This document shows, one piece after another, positions 35,293 through 42,935 of a DNA stretch of 64,000 nt. The notes beneath the pieces were generated by a model. It saw nothing but the letters and a program-made list of their open reading frames with translations, made no database searches and was not told where the DNA came from. Source of the stretch: Hyphomonas beringensis (GTDB lineage Bacteria; Pseudomonadota; Alphaproteobacteria; Caulobacterales; Hyphomonadaceae); NCBI RefSeq assembly GCF_000682755.1, contig NZ_AWFF01000029.1, positions 37,501 to 101,500 of the forward strand. Reading direction: 5' to 3'. A program made the translations under genes and the position numbers. Within the stretch, counting starts at the first letter, position 1, and every line of letters begins with the position of its first letter.

Positions 35293-36567
35293 CTATGCTT
35301 TCAGCTTGTGCGTATTGATCAGGTGAAGTGCGGCATTCTCGAACACATTGTCGGACTTGCCTGTGCGCACCTTGCGCAGGAAGAATCTCTCAAAGGCGAC
35401 TTTCGCCATGTGGACCCATCCACCGGATACGGACCAGTTGACATTGCGTGGCGGGATTTGCGGCTGGGCCACGAAAGCAACACCGCCATCGCCGAAGTCT
35501 GCAATACAGATGGCGTTCCAGGTCGCCTCATGCGTCGGCGCTTTGTCGCGCAGGATCTCGCCGATGTTTTCGGCTGTTGCGGTGACCATGGATTCGATCA
35601 TGAAACCTGTCTTCGGCACGCCGACCGGAACCGGCGTCTTCCCAGGTGGCGCGATCGCAATGCATACGCCAATGCCAAAGATCTCCGGATATTTCGGGTT
35701 GCGCTGATGCTTGTCTGTAATGACGAAGCCCTTCGGATTCACGAGGCCGTCAATATCTCTCACCGCAGGCACACCCCGGAAGGCCGGCAGCATCATGGAG
35801 TATTTCATGGGCAGCTCATGCGTCTGCTTGACCGAGCCATCTTCGTTGACCTCTTCCACGATCATTTGTCCGGGTTCGATATTTTTCACGCGGGCATTGG
35901 TGATCCACTTGATGTGGCGCTCTCGCAACTCGCTTTCGAGCAGGCCCTTGGTGTCGCCCACGCCGTCGAGGCCGAGATGACCGATATAGGGCTCTGAGGT
36001 GACGAAGGTCATCGGCACCTTGTCGCGGATCTTGCGCTTGCGCAGCTCGGTCTCAATGATCATCGCCGTCTCATAGGCCGGGCCGAAACAGGAGGCCCCC
36101 TGTACCGCGCCGACAATGACCGGGCCGGGATCCTTACAGAATTCTTCGAAGGCATCATGCGCTGACTGGGCGTGATCTATATGGCAGACCGACTGGGTGT
36201 AACCGTCCTGAGGACCCAAGCCTTCAATCTCGTCAAAGGCAAGCTCCGGCCCTGTCGCGATGATGAGGTAATCATAAGGCACGGCCTGACCATCCGCCAT
36301 CAGAATGGTTTTCTCATCGGGTTGCAGCTTCTCGGCCTTACCGACCAGCAGCTCAACGCCGCGCTGCTTCATCGGTTTTTCGAGATCGATCACAATGTCT
36401 TCGCGGTCTCGCCAGCCAACCAGAACCCAAGGATTCGACGGGACAAACTGGTAATAGGAGGTCTCGTTAATGCAGATGACCTCATCTTCCTTGCGCGCAG
36501 AATTGCGTACTTCATAGGCCGCGATGACGCCGCCGAGCCCTGCCCCTAAAATGACAATCCTGGCCAT
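35293..36567 (-). CDS. Sulfide:quinone oxidoreductase-like flavoprotein
   Basis: A 424-residue FAD enzyme. RIVILGAGLGG binds FAD, YDYLIIATGPEL and FGIGVCIAI are further Rossmann segments. Cysteines at 128, 160 and 354 correspond in position to the redox cysteines known in Acidithiobacillus sulfide:quinone reductase (128, 160, 356), so oxidation of sulfide to sulfane sulfur with electrons to quinone is likely. ATG 36567 has AGGGAGT upstream; a TTG at 36573 is not preferred. It opens an operon with trxC, DUF2892 and tolC. Confidence 0.88.
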   Translation of the reverse strand: MARIVILGAGLGGVIAAYEVRNSARKEDEVICINETSYYQFVPSNPWVLVGWRDREDIVIDLEKPMKQRGVELLVGKAEKLQPDEKTILMADGQAVPYDYLIIATGPELAFDEIEGLGPQDGYTQSVCHIDHAQSAHDAFEEFCKDPGPVIVGAVQGASCFGPAYETAMIIETELRKRKIRDKVPMTFVTSEPYIGHLGLDGVGDTKGLLESELRERHIKWITNARVKNIEPGQMIVEEVNEDGSVKQTHELPMKYSMMLPAFRGVPAVRDIDGLVNPKGFVITDKHQRNPKYPEIFGIGVCIAIAPPGKTPVPVGVPKTGFMIESMVTATAENIGEILRDKAPTHEATWNAICIADFGDGGVAFVAQPQIPPRNVNWSVSGGWVHMAKVAFERFFLRKVRTGKSDNVFENAALHLINTHKLKA

Positions 36568-36597
36568 GATCAACTCCCTGGTATCTTTTTATCTGAC

Positions 36598-36639
36598 ACG
36601 AATACTTTACTTTATATTCGTATTTTATAAAATGCGCAT
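36598..36639. promoter_or_regulatory. Palindromes in the divergent sulfur-stress promoter
   Basis: ACGAATA (36598-36604) and TATTCGT (36615-36621) are perfect inverted arms ten bases apart. ATTTTATAAAAT (36622-36633) is a perfect 12-base palindrome and ATGCGCAT (36632-36639) another. They lie in the 160-base AT-rich gap shared by the flavoprotein and rhodanese operons. BigR/SqrR repressors bind AT-rich imperfect palindromes with ATTC/GAAT halves, so these are the best candidates for the repressor encoded at 41346. Confidence 0.65.
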
Positions 36640-36727
36640 TATGTCGCATAGATGCAAGCCGGGAGTGCCTGTACCTAAGTTTAAAGACGCCTCGCACGCA
36701 TATGTATAGATACTGGAGGATTACCCC

Positions 36728-37087
36728 ATGGCCGACGAGAGAGACCTGTCCCCGAACACCGTGTTTGAAGACCTGAAAGCAGGCCGCATCATTCTGGTGG
36801 ATGTGCGCGAGCCGGCAGAGTTCGCCAACCAGCGCATCCATGGCGCGCTGCTGAACCCGCTGTCCACATTCGAGCCAAAGGCCGTTCCGACAGACAGTGC
36901 CCGGCGCATTGTGTTCCAGTGCGGTTCCGGCAAACGCTCCCGCCAGGCGCTGGAGGCTTTCATGGCTGAAACAGGTGTAGACGCTGCGCATCTGGCGGGC
37001 GGCATTGGCGCATGGAAACAGGCCGGTCTGCCCTGCGTGCAGATCAATCCCGCAACAGGGCAGGTTGAAGACAATGGCCGTTACTAG
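36728..37087 (+). CDS. Single-domain rhodanese
   Basis: A 119-residue sulfurtransferase. The active-site loop is FQCGSGKRS with Cys65; ILVDVREPAEF and LAGGIGAWKQAG are the other rhodanese blocks. It would carry persulfide sulfur from the flavoprotein product to acceptors such as thioredoxin. GGAGGA precedes the ATG. The next gene starts inside its last codons, so the two are coupled. First gene of the plus-strand operon. Confidence 0.95.
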   Translation: MADERDLSPNTVFEDLKAGRIILVDVREPAEFANQRIHGALLNPLSTFEPKAVPTDSARRIVFQCGSGKRSRQALEAFMAETGVDAAHLAGGIGAWKQAGLPCVQINPATGQVEDNGRY

Positions 37088-38057
37088 AGCCTTCCTCGCC
37101 GCCACGGCGATGACCTTGCTGGCAGGTATGGCTGCCGCGCAGACCCTGGACATCGAGACATCGACCGTGATGGATTACCGTCCGGTCGTTGCCCGCATCG
37201 AGGCCGGTGACACAGCCACGGCGCGCTCCCGCCTGCAAGGCGTTGTCAGCCGCCTGACAATTGATGAGGGCGATGTCGTCTCAGCCAATCAGGTGGTTGC
37301 CGTCGTGACCGATGGGACACTCGCCCCGCAACTGGCGGCGCTGTCCTCGCGTATCCAGGGGCTTGAATCCCAGATCCGGCAGGCAGAAGAAGACCTTGCC
37401 CGCAATGAGGCCCTGTTCAAGGAAGGCTTTTTCCCGAAAGCCCGTCTGGATGAGCAACGCACAGGGCTGGACGTGCTGAAGCGAAATCTGTCCTCGGCAC
37501 AATCGGAACGCCGCGCATTGTCTGCACGCCAGGCCGAAGGCCAGATCCGCGCGCCAGCAGATTCCCGGGTAACAAAAGTGAATGTCGTGGAAGGCTCCAT
37601 CGTGTCGCCCGGCGAAGTGATCGCCAGCTTCGCGACGCTGGACGGCATCGTGCGCCTGTCCCTGCCAGAGCGCCATGCCGCGCAGATGGCAGAGGGCGAG
37701 ACCGTGACACTGCGCCTGCCCGCACGCGGCGGAGACCTGCAGACGGCGACCATCGTCAAGGTCTACCCTGAGCTGCGCAACGGGGAAGTGATCGCGGACG
37801 CGACCGTGCCCGGCGGCCTGAAGGCGCTGGTGGGGGAACGCGTCGACGTGCTGGCCCCCGTGGGCGAGCGCCGCGCGATCCGTGTGCCGAAAGACTATGT
37901 CTCTACCCGTTATGGTGTGGACTTCGTGCGCGTCCTTGTCGGTGACCGCTTTGTGGAAGCGCCTGTCGCGCTGGCTGCGCCGCTGGCCGACACGGATGGC
38001 CAATATGAAATCCTGAGCGGACTTCGCCCCGGCGACCGTATCGAGAAACCGGAGTAA
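37074..38057 (+). CDS. RND periplasmic adaptor (membrane fusion protein)
   Basis: A 327-residue adaptor that joins the RND pump to the outer membrane channel. It has a signal peptide (FLAATAMTLLAGMAAAQ), a lipoyl half-motif (ARSRLQGVVSRLTIDEGDVV), an alpha-hairpin (about residues 90-150) and the second lipoyl half (GQIRAPADSRVTKVNVVEGS). VDVLAPVGERRAIRVPKDYV is the beta-barrel/membrane-proximal part. ATG 37074 is inside the rhodanese gene end (14-base overlap). Confidence 0.9.
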   Translation: MAVTRAFLAATAMTLLAGMAAAQTLDIETSTVMDYRPVVARIEAGDTATARSRLQGVVSRLTIDEGDVVSANQVVAVVTDGTLAPQLAALSSRIQGLESQIRQAEEDLARNEALFKEGFFPKARLDEQRTGLDVLKRNLSSAQSERRALSARQAEGQIRAPADSRVTKVNVVEGSIVSPGEVIASFATLDGIVRLSLPERHAAQMAEGETVTLRLPARGGDLQTATIVKVYPELRNGEVIADATVPGGLKALVGERVDVLAPVGERRAIRVPKDYVSTRYGVDFVRVLVGDRFVEAPVALAAPLADTDGQYEILSGLRPGDRIEKPE

Positions 38058-38061
38058 TCCG

Positions 38062-41000
38062 ATGAAAGCCGACATTTCGGGCTCCATCACGCGCGCAACC
38101 ATTCGCTCGCCCCTGACGCCGCTTTTCCTGCTGACTGCGCTGGCGGTGGGGCTGATCGCCCTGCTGACCATTCCGCGTGAGGAAGAACCGCAGATCTCCG
38201 TCCCCATGGTGGACATCATGGTCTCCGCACCGGGCCTGCAGGCGCCGGACGTGGTGGAGCAGGTATCCAAGCCGCTGGAAGAGATCGTCATGGCGATCCC
38301 GGATGTGGAGCATGTCTACTCCCAGAGCCGGGATGATGGCGCGATGGTCACGGCCCGCTTCAATGTCGGCACCGATGCAGATGACGCGATCCTGCGCATC
38401 CATGAGAAAATCCGCGCGAATATGGATCGCATTCCACCGCGCGTGCCGATGCCTCTGGTTGTCGGACGAGGCATCAATGATGTGCCGATCGTGACGCTGA
38501 CCCTGTCACCAGAAGACTGGACCGGCGATGTCTGGAACGACACCAGCCTGCGCATGCTGGCAGATGAATTGCAGAAGGAATTGATCAAGGTGCCGGATGT
38601 CGGCCTGACCTCTCTGGTTGGCGGGCGGGATCTGGTGATGCGCGTGGAGCCGGACATTCAGGCGCTGGCCTCCTATGGCGTACCGTTGCAGACGCTGGCC
38701 GCCTCCGTTGCACAGGCCGCCTCGGCGCTGCCCGTCGGCACGGCGCGGCAGGATGGCAATTCGCTGCTGGTGCAGGCCGGGGACCGGCTGGAGTCTCTGG
38801 CAGAGCTGGAGAAGCTGGAAATCAGCGGCGCAAACGGACGCAAGGTCTATCTCTCCGATGTCGCGACAGTGACAGTGGAGGGTGCCGAAACGGAATCGCG
38901 TGTCTGGACGCTGGAGCATCATGCGGGCGACGATGCCTTTGTCGCCCGGCCCGCTGTCACGCTGGCGCTGGCCAAGCGGCCCGGCGCGAATGCGGTGAAA
39001 GTGGCCGAAGCCATTCTGGCGCGCGTCGACACGCTGAAGGGCCAGTTGATCCCGGAAGGTGTACGTCTGGATGTCACCCGCGACTATGGCGAGACGGCCA
39101 ATCACAAGGCCAATGAGCTGTTATTCCATCTGGGGCTGGCGACGGTCTCCATCGTTGTGCTGATTGCTTTTGCCATTGGCTGGCGCGAGGCGCTGGTGAC
39201 GCTGATCGTGATCCCGACGACCATCCTGCTGACGCTGTTTGCATCACTGATGATGGGCTACACGATCAACCGCGTCTCTCTGTTCGCGCTGATCTTCTCC
39301 ATCGGCATCCTCGTCGACGATGCCATCGTGATGATCGAAAACATTGCCCGGCACTGGGCGATGCGCGACGGACGCACACGCATGCAGGCCGCCATCGATG
39401 CGGTCTCCGAAGTGGGCAACCCGACAATCATAGCCACGATGACCGTGATCGCCGCCCTGTTGCCTATGATGTTCGTCTCCGGATTGATGGGCCCCTATAT
39501 GGCGCCAATTCCGGCGAATGCGTCGGCGGCGATGGTATTCTCTTTCTTTGTCGCCGTGGGCATTGCGCCCTGGCTGATCATGAAGATTGCCGGGCGGGCG
39601 AAGTTGGCCGGGCATGGCGACGAGGGCGGAGAGGGCGCAGCGCATGGCGAAAGCCGTCTGGGCGGCTTCTATCGCCGCATCGCAACGCCGATTGTCTCAT
39701 CCAAACGTAATGCATGGACCTTCCTGATCATTGTCGGTGTGGCGACACTGGCCTCGCTCAGCCTGTTCTATTTCAAACTGGTGCCGGTGAAGCTGCTGCC
39801 GTTCGACAATAAATCCGAAATCCAGGTGGTTGTGGACCTGCCGGAAGGCGCGACGGTGGAAGACACCGAACGGTCCCTCTTCGCGCTGGCCGACGCCATG
39901 CGCGATGTCGAGGAAGTCGAGTCCGTACAGGCCTATGCGGGCACAGCCGCGCCGTTCAATTTCAACGGCCTGGTGCGCCACTACTTCATGCGCAACAGCC
40001 CGGAGCTGGGCGACCTGCAGGTAAATCTATCCGAGAAGTCTCACCGCAAGCGGGCGAGCCATGACATCGCGCTGGATCTGCGCCAGCGCCTGCTGGCCGT
40101 ACCGATGCCCGAAGGCTCAAGTGTCAAAGTGGTCGAAGTGCCACCGGGGCCGCCAGTCATCGCGACACTTATGGCGGAGATCTATGGCCCAACGCCTGAA
40201 GCCCGCCGCGAGACGGCGGCGATTGTCCGCGACTTTTTCGAGGAAACGGATTTCATCGTCGATGTGGACGATTCCATAGGCGACCCGGCCCCGCGCATGA
40301 CGGTTTCCGTCAATGAGCCAAGCGCCGCAGACTATGGCATCGCCCAACAGGATATTCTGGACACGATCGCGCTGGCCTTTGGCGGGCAGATTGTGGGCGT
40401 CTCTCCCCGCGGTGAAGGCCGCGATCCGCTGGACATCCAGGTTAAGCTGCCCAAGGCCGAACGCAACTGGTCTCAGGAATTCGCGGCCATTCCGGTGCCT
40501 CGGCGCCCACTCGGCACAGGCCAGACGCCTGTGGAGCTCGGCGCGCTGGTAGACGTGTCGGAAGAAATGGGATCTCCAGTCATCTTCCGCCGCGATGGGT
40601 ATTTCGCAGACATGGTCATGGGGGAACTCGCCGGGCGCTATGAAGCCCCGATCTATGGCATGTTCGAAATCCAGGACAAGGTGAAGGCCTATGACTGGGC
40701 CGCTGCAGGCCTGGAACAGCCTGCCATCCGCATGTATGGCCAGCCAGACAATGAGGCAAACACCACGCTGCTATGGGATGGCGAATGGGAGATCACCTAT
40801 GTCACCTTCCGCGATATGGGGCTCGCCTTCGCGGTCGCGCTGTTCGGCATCTACATTCTGGTCGTCGGCCAGTTTGGAACCTTCCGCGTGCCGCTGATCA
40901 TCCTGACGCCAGTGCCACTGACGCTGATCGGCATCATGATCGGTCACTGGCTGTTCGGGGCTGCCTTTACGGCAACCTCCATGATCGGCTTCATCGCCCT

Positions 41001-41346
41001 TGCCGGGATCATCGTGCGCAACTCCATCCTGCTGGTGGATTTCGTACGCCACCGGACCGATGACCACACGCCACTGAAGGAGGTGTTGCTGGATGCAGGC
41101 GCCATTCGCTTCAAGCCGATCTTGCTGACGGCGCTGGCCGCCATGATCGGTGCAGCTGTGATTCTGAGCGATCCGATCTTCCAGGGACTGGCCATTTCAC
41201 TGCTGTTCGGGCTTGCATCTTCGACAGCTCTGACTGTTCTGGTGATCCCTGCGATCTATATAGCCTTGAGGGGCCCGGACTGGATTCCGGCTGACAAAAA
41301 CAAACCGCGGGCCGCAGCGCCTGATACACAGGAGGTACCCCGCTGA
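38062..41346 (+). CDS. RND efflux transporter permease
   Basis: A 1094-residue proton-driven pump of the AcrB superfamily. Twelve membrane helices with large periplasmic domains after helices 1 and 7. The proton relay has the two aspartates of GILVDDAIVMIEN in helix 4. In helix 10 the usual lysine is arginine: IIVRNSILLVDF instead of xKNxILLVD. The start PLTPLFLLTALAVGLIALLT and IPREEEPQISVP fit this RND subclass. The substrate is unknown; the operon suggests a sulfur species or thiol adduct. GGAG lies just before the ATG. Confidence 0.92.
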   Translation: MKADISGSITRATIRSPLTPLFLLTALAVGLIALLTIPREEEPQISVPMVDIMVSAPGLQAPDVVEQVSKPLEEIVMAIPDVEHVYSQSRDDGAMVTARFNVGTDADDAILRIHEKIRANMDRIPPRVPMPLVVGRGINDVPIVTLTLSPEDWTGDVWNDTSLRMLADELQKELIKVPDVGLTSLVGGRDLVMRVEPDIQALASYGVPLQTLAASVAQAASALPVGTARQDGNSLLVQAGDRLESLAELEKLEISGANGRKVYLSDVATVTVEGAETESRVWTLEHHAGDDAFVARPAVTLALAKRPGANAVKVAEAILARVDTLKGQLIPEGVRLDVTRDYGETANHKANELLFHLGLATVSIVVLIAFAIGWREALVTLIVIPTTILLTLFASLMMGYTINRVSLFALIFSIGILVDDAIVMIENIARHWAMRDGRTRMQAAIDAVSEVGNPTIIATMTVIAALLPMMFVSGLMGPYMAPIPANASAAMVFSFFVAVGIAPWLIMKIAGRAKLAGHGDEGGEGAAHGESRLGGFYRRIATPIVSSKRNAWTFLIIVGVATLASLSLFYFKLVPVKLLPFDNKSEIQVVVDLPEGATVEDTERSLFALADAMRDVEEVESVQAYAGTAAPFNFNGLVRHYFMRNSPELGDLQVNLSEKSHRKRASHDIALDLRQRLLAVPMPEGSSVKVVEVPPGPPVIATLMAEIYGPTPEARRETAAIVRDFFEETDFIVDVDDSIGDPAPRMTVSVNEPSAADYGIAQQDILDTIALAFGGQIVGVSPRGEGRDPLDIQVKLPKAERNWSQEFAAIPVPRRPLGTGQTPVELGALVDVSEEMGSPVIFRRDGYFADMVMGELAGRYEAPIYGMFEIQDKVKAYDWAAAGLEQPAIRMYGQPDNEANTTLLWDGEWEITYVTFRDMGLAFAVALFGIYILVVGQFGTFRVPLIILTPVPLTLIGIMIGHWLFGAAFTATSMIGFIALAGIIVRNSILLVDFVRHRTDDHTPLKEVLLDAGAIRFKPILLTALAAMIGAAVILSDPIFQGLAISLLFGLASSTALTVLVIPAIYIALRGPDWIPADKNKPRAAAPDTQEVPR

Positions 41347-41666
41347 TGCCAGCAGGCCGCCAAATGAACAGTGTTGATGCATTCGAGCTGATGTCCGACC
41401 GCATCCATGAGGCCTCCGAAGTGATGAAGGCCATGGCCAGCGAAACGCGGCTGAAGATCATGTGCGCCCTCAGCGACGGGGAGCTGGCCGTGAACCAGCT
41501 GGCCGAGATGACAGGGCAATCGCAATCGGCCGTTTCTCAGCATCTGGCCAAGCTGCGCGCAGCAGGCCTGGTGGAGAGCCGGCGAGATGCCCAGACCATC
41601 TATTATCGTTGTAGTGGCGGCATTGGCGAAGCTCTGGTACATACATTGTGTAACTTCTATCGCTGA
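41346..41666 (+). CDS. BigR/SqrR-like ArsR-family persulfide-sensing repressor
   Basis: A 106-residue winged-helix protein. The DNA-binding helix is QSQSAVSQHLAKLRAAGLVES. It has exactly two cysteines, Cys40 (RLKIMCALSDGE) and Cys102 (VHTLCNFYR), placed as the sensing pair Cys41/Cys107 of SqrR and Cys42/Cys108 of BigR, which form a tetrasulfide bridge with persulfide. No classical ArsR metal site (CVC) is present. It overlaps the pump stop by one base (TGATG) with AGGAGG upstream. Likely target: the palindromes at 36598-36639. Confidence 0.9.
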   Translation: MPAGRQMNSVDAFELMSDRIHEASEVMKAMASETRLKIMCALSDGELAVNQLAEMTGQSQSAVSQHLAKLRAAGLVESRRDAQTIYYRCSGGIGEALVHTLCNFYR

Positions 41667-41752
41667 CGCGACCGGATCGACCCGGCTGCGCGGTGAATGA
41701 TTTTGGCCGGGCGCGATGAATAATCAGATTCGCTTGCCGGCATGATTTGGAC

Positions 41753-42814
41753 ATGGCGCAGGAACTGAACCAGGCATATTTCGAGCTACACCAGATTGAG
41801 CCCATTCTTTCTTGGGCGGAAAAATCAGGTGTGGACATTGATGGCATCCTTGCCCGTCTGGGCATTGATGCGGATGCGCGCAAAGGCACGGCCGAGAGCC
41901 GGGTCAGGATTGTCGATTATTACCGCATCCAGCGCGAAATCGCGCGCCTGATGGATGACCTGACCGCGCAGCTTTCCGAACGCAAATTGCTGTACCAGAC
42001 CGGTCCGTTTGTGGTGACGCAGATGCGCTCTGCCGTGACGCTGATGGACGCCATCCGCAGCCTGGCCTCTCACTTCAACATGATGCATGGCGGCAATTAC
42101 AACAATATCCGCCAGAATGAGACGACTCTGACCCTGGTGGTGGATGATGCAAGCTTCCCTTACCGCTTCCGCGATGACAGCGCCCTTACCCACTTCATTG
42201 GCGATGCCCTGCTGATCAAGACGCAATGCCTGCTGGAGAGCATTTCCAATGGCACGGCCGGACGCGCCCTGAAACGGGTTGTGCTGAAACGTGACCGGCA
42301 GGAAGCCGGCAAGGAGCATTTGCGTTTCTGGCAGGTGCCGATCAGTTACGGCCATTCTGCCTACGAACTGGTTTATGACATCGATGTCGCGTGCGAACCT
42401 ATCACCCCTGCCCGCGATGTGGATTTGACGACGGACGGCCTGTTCGACCGGGTGATCCGGTATCTTGAAGAACTCTCGCCCACGGTCGATACGCGCTCCT
42501 ACACGGCCCGTACCGAAGACCTGATTGCCGACGGCTATGAAACCCAGCAGGCCGCCGCCAGCCAGCTAGGCATCAGCATCGCCACCTATCGCCGGCGCCT
42601 CAGCGAGGAGAATACGAGCTTTCGGGACATCCTTCAGGAATCCCGCGCACGGCGGGCTGGACGGATGCTGGAACAGGGCGAAAGTGTCGCTCAGGTTTCC
42701 GAAAAGCTCGGCTATTCCGATGTCCGCGCCTTCAATCGCGCGTTCAAGAAATTACGCGGTCTTTCCCCAGCTGCCTTCATAAAGATGAATGAGCCCCCCG
42801 TTCACGCGAAATAG
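41753..42814 (+). CDS. AraC family regulator with arabinose-binding-like domain
   Basis: A 353-residue activator. The N-terminal two thirds (LSWAEKSGVDIDGILARLG, then IVDYYRIQREIARLMDDL) match the Arabinose_bd-type domain of the OruR/GbdR-like group; the C-terminal helix-turn-helix pair is AASQLGISIATYRRRLSEEN and VAQVSEKLGYSDVRAFNRAF, ending LSPAAFIK. It lies directly before a TonB receptor, MFS permease and hydrolase, so it likely activates them for a shared ligand. ATG 41753 is preferred to a TTG six bases earlier. Confidence 0.88.
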   Translation: MAQELNQAYFELHQIEPILSWAEKSGVDIDGILARLGIDADARKGTAESRVRIVDYYRIQREIARLMDDLTAQLSERKLLYQTGPFVVTQMRSAVTLMDAIRSLASHFNMMHGGNYNNIRQNETTLTLVVDDASFPYRFRDDSALTHFIGDALLIKTQCLLESISNGTAGRALKRVVLKRDRQEAGKEHLRFWQVPISYGHSAYELVYDIDVACEPITPARDVDLTTDGLFDRVIRYLEELSPTVDTRSYTARTEDLIADGYETQQAAASQLGISIATYRRRLSEENTSFRDILQESRARRAGRMLEQGESVAQVSEKLGYSDVRAFNRAFKKLRGLSPAAFIKMNEPPVHAK

Positions 42815-42901
42815 CGCGTGAGCGAAAATGTTCACTCCGCCTGAGCCGTCGGGTCATCGCCTGCTGGCACGGTTTCCCGCAATACTTCTCCCATAATGCC
42901 A

Positions 42902-42911
42902 CACATATGTG
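42902..42911. promoter_or_regulatory. Palindrome before the TonB receptor
   Basis: CACATATGTG is a perfect ten-base palindrome 25 bases before the likely TTG start. It could be an operator for the adjacent AraC-type gene, though that family usually uses direct repeats. The rest of the 121-base gap shows no further signal. Confidence 0.25.
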
Positions 42912-42935
42912 GCCATAAATCCGTGGGAGGATAAA

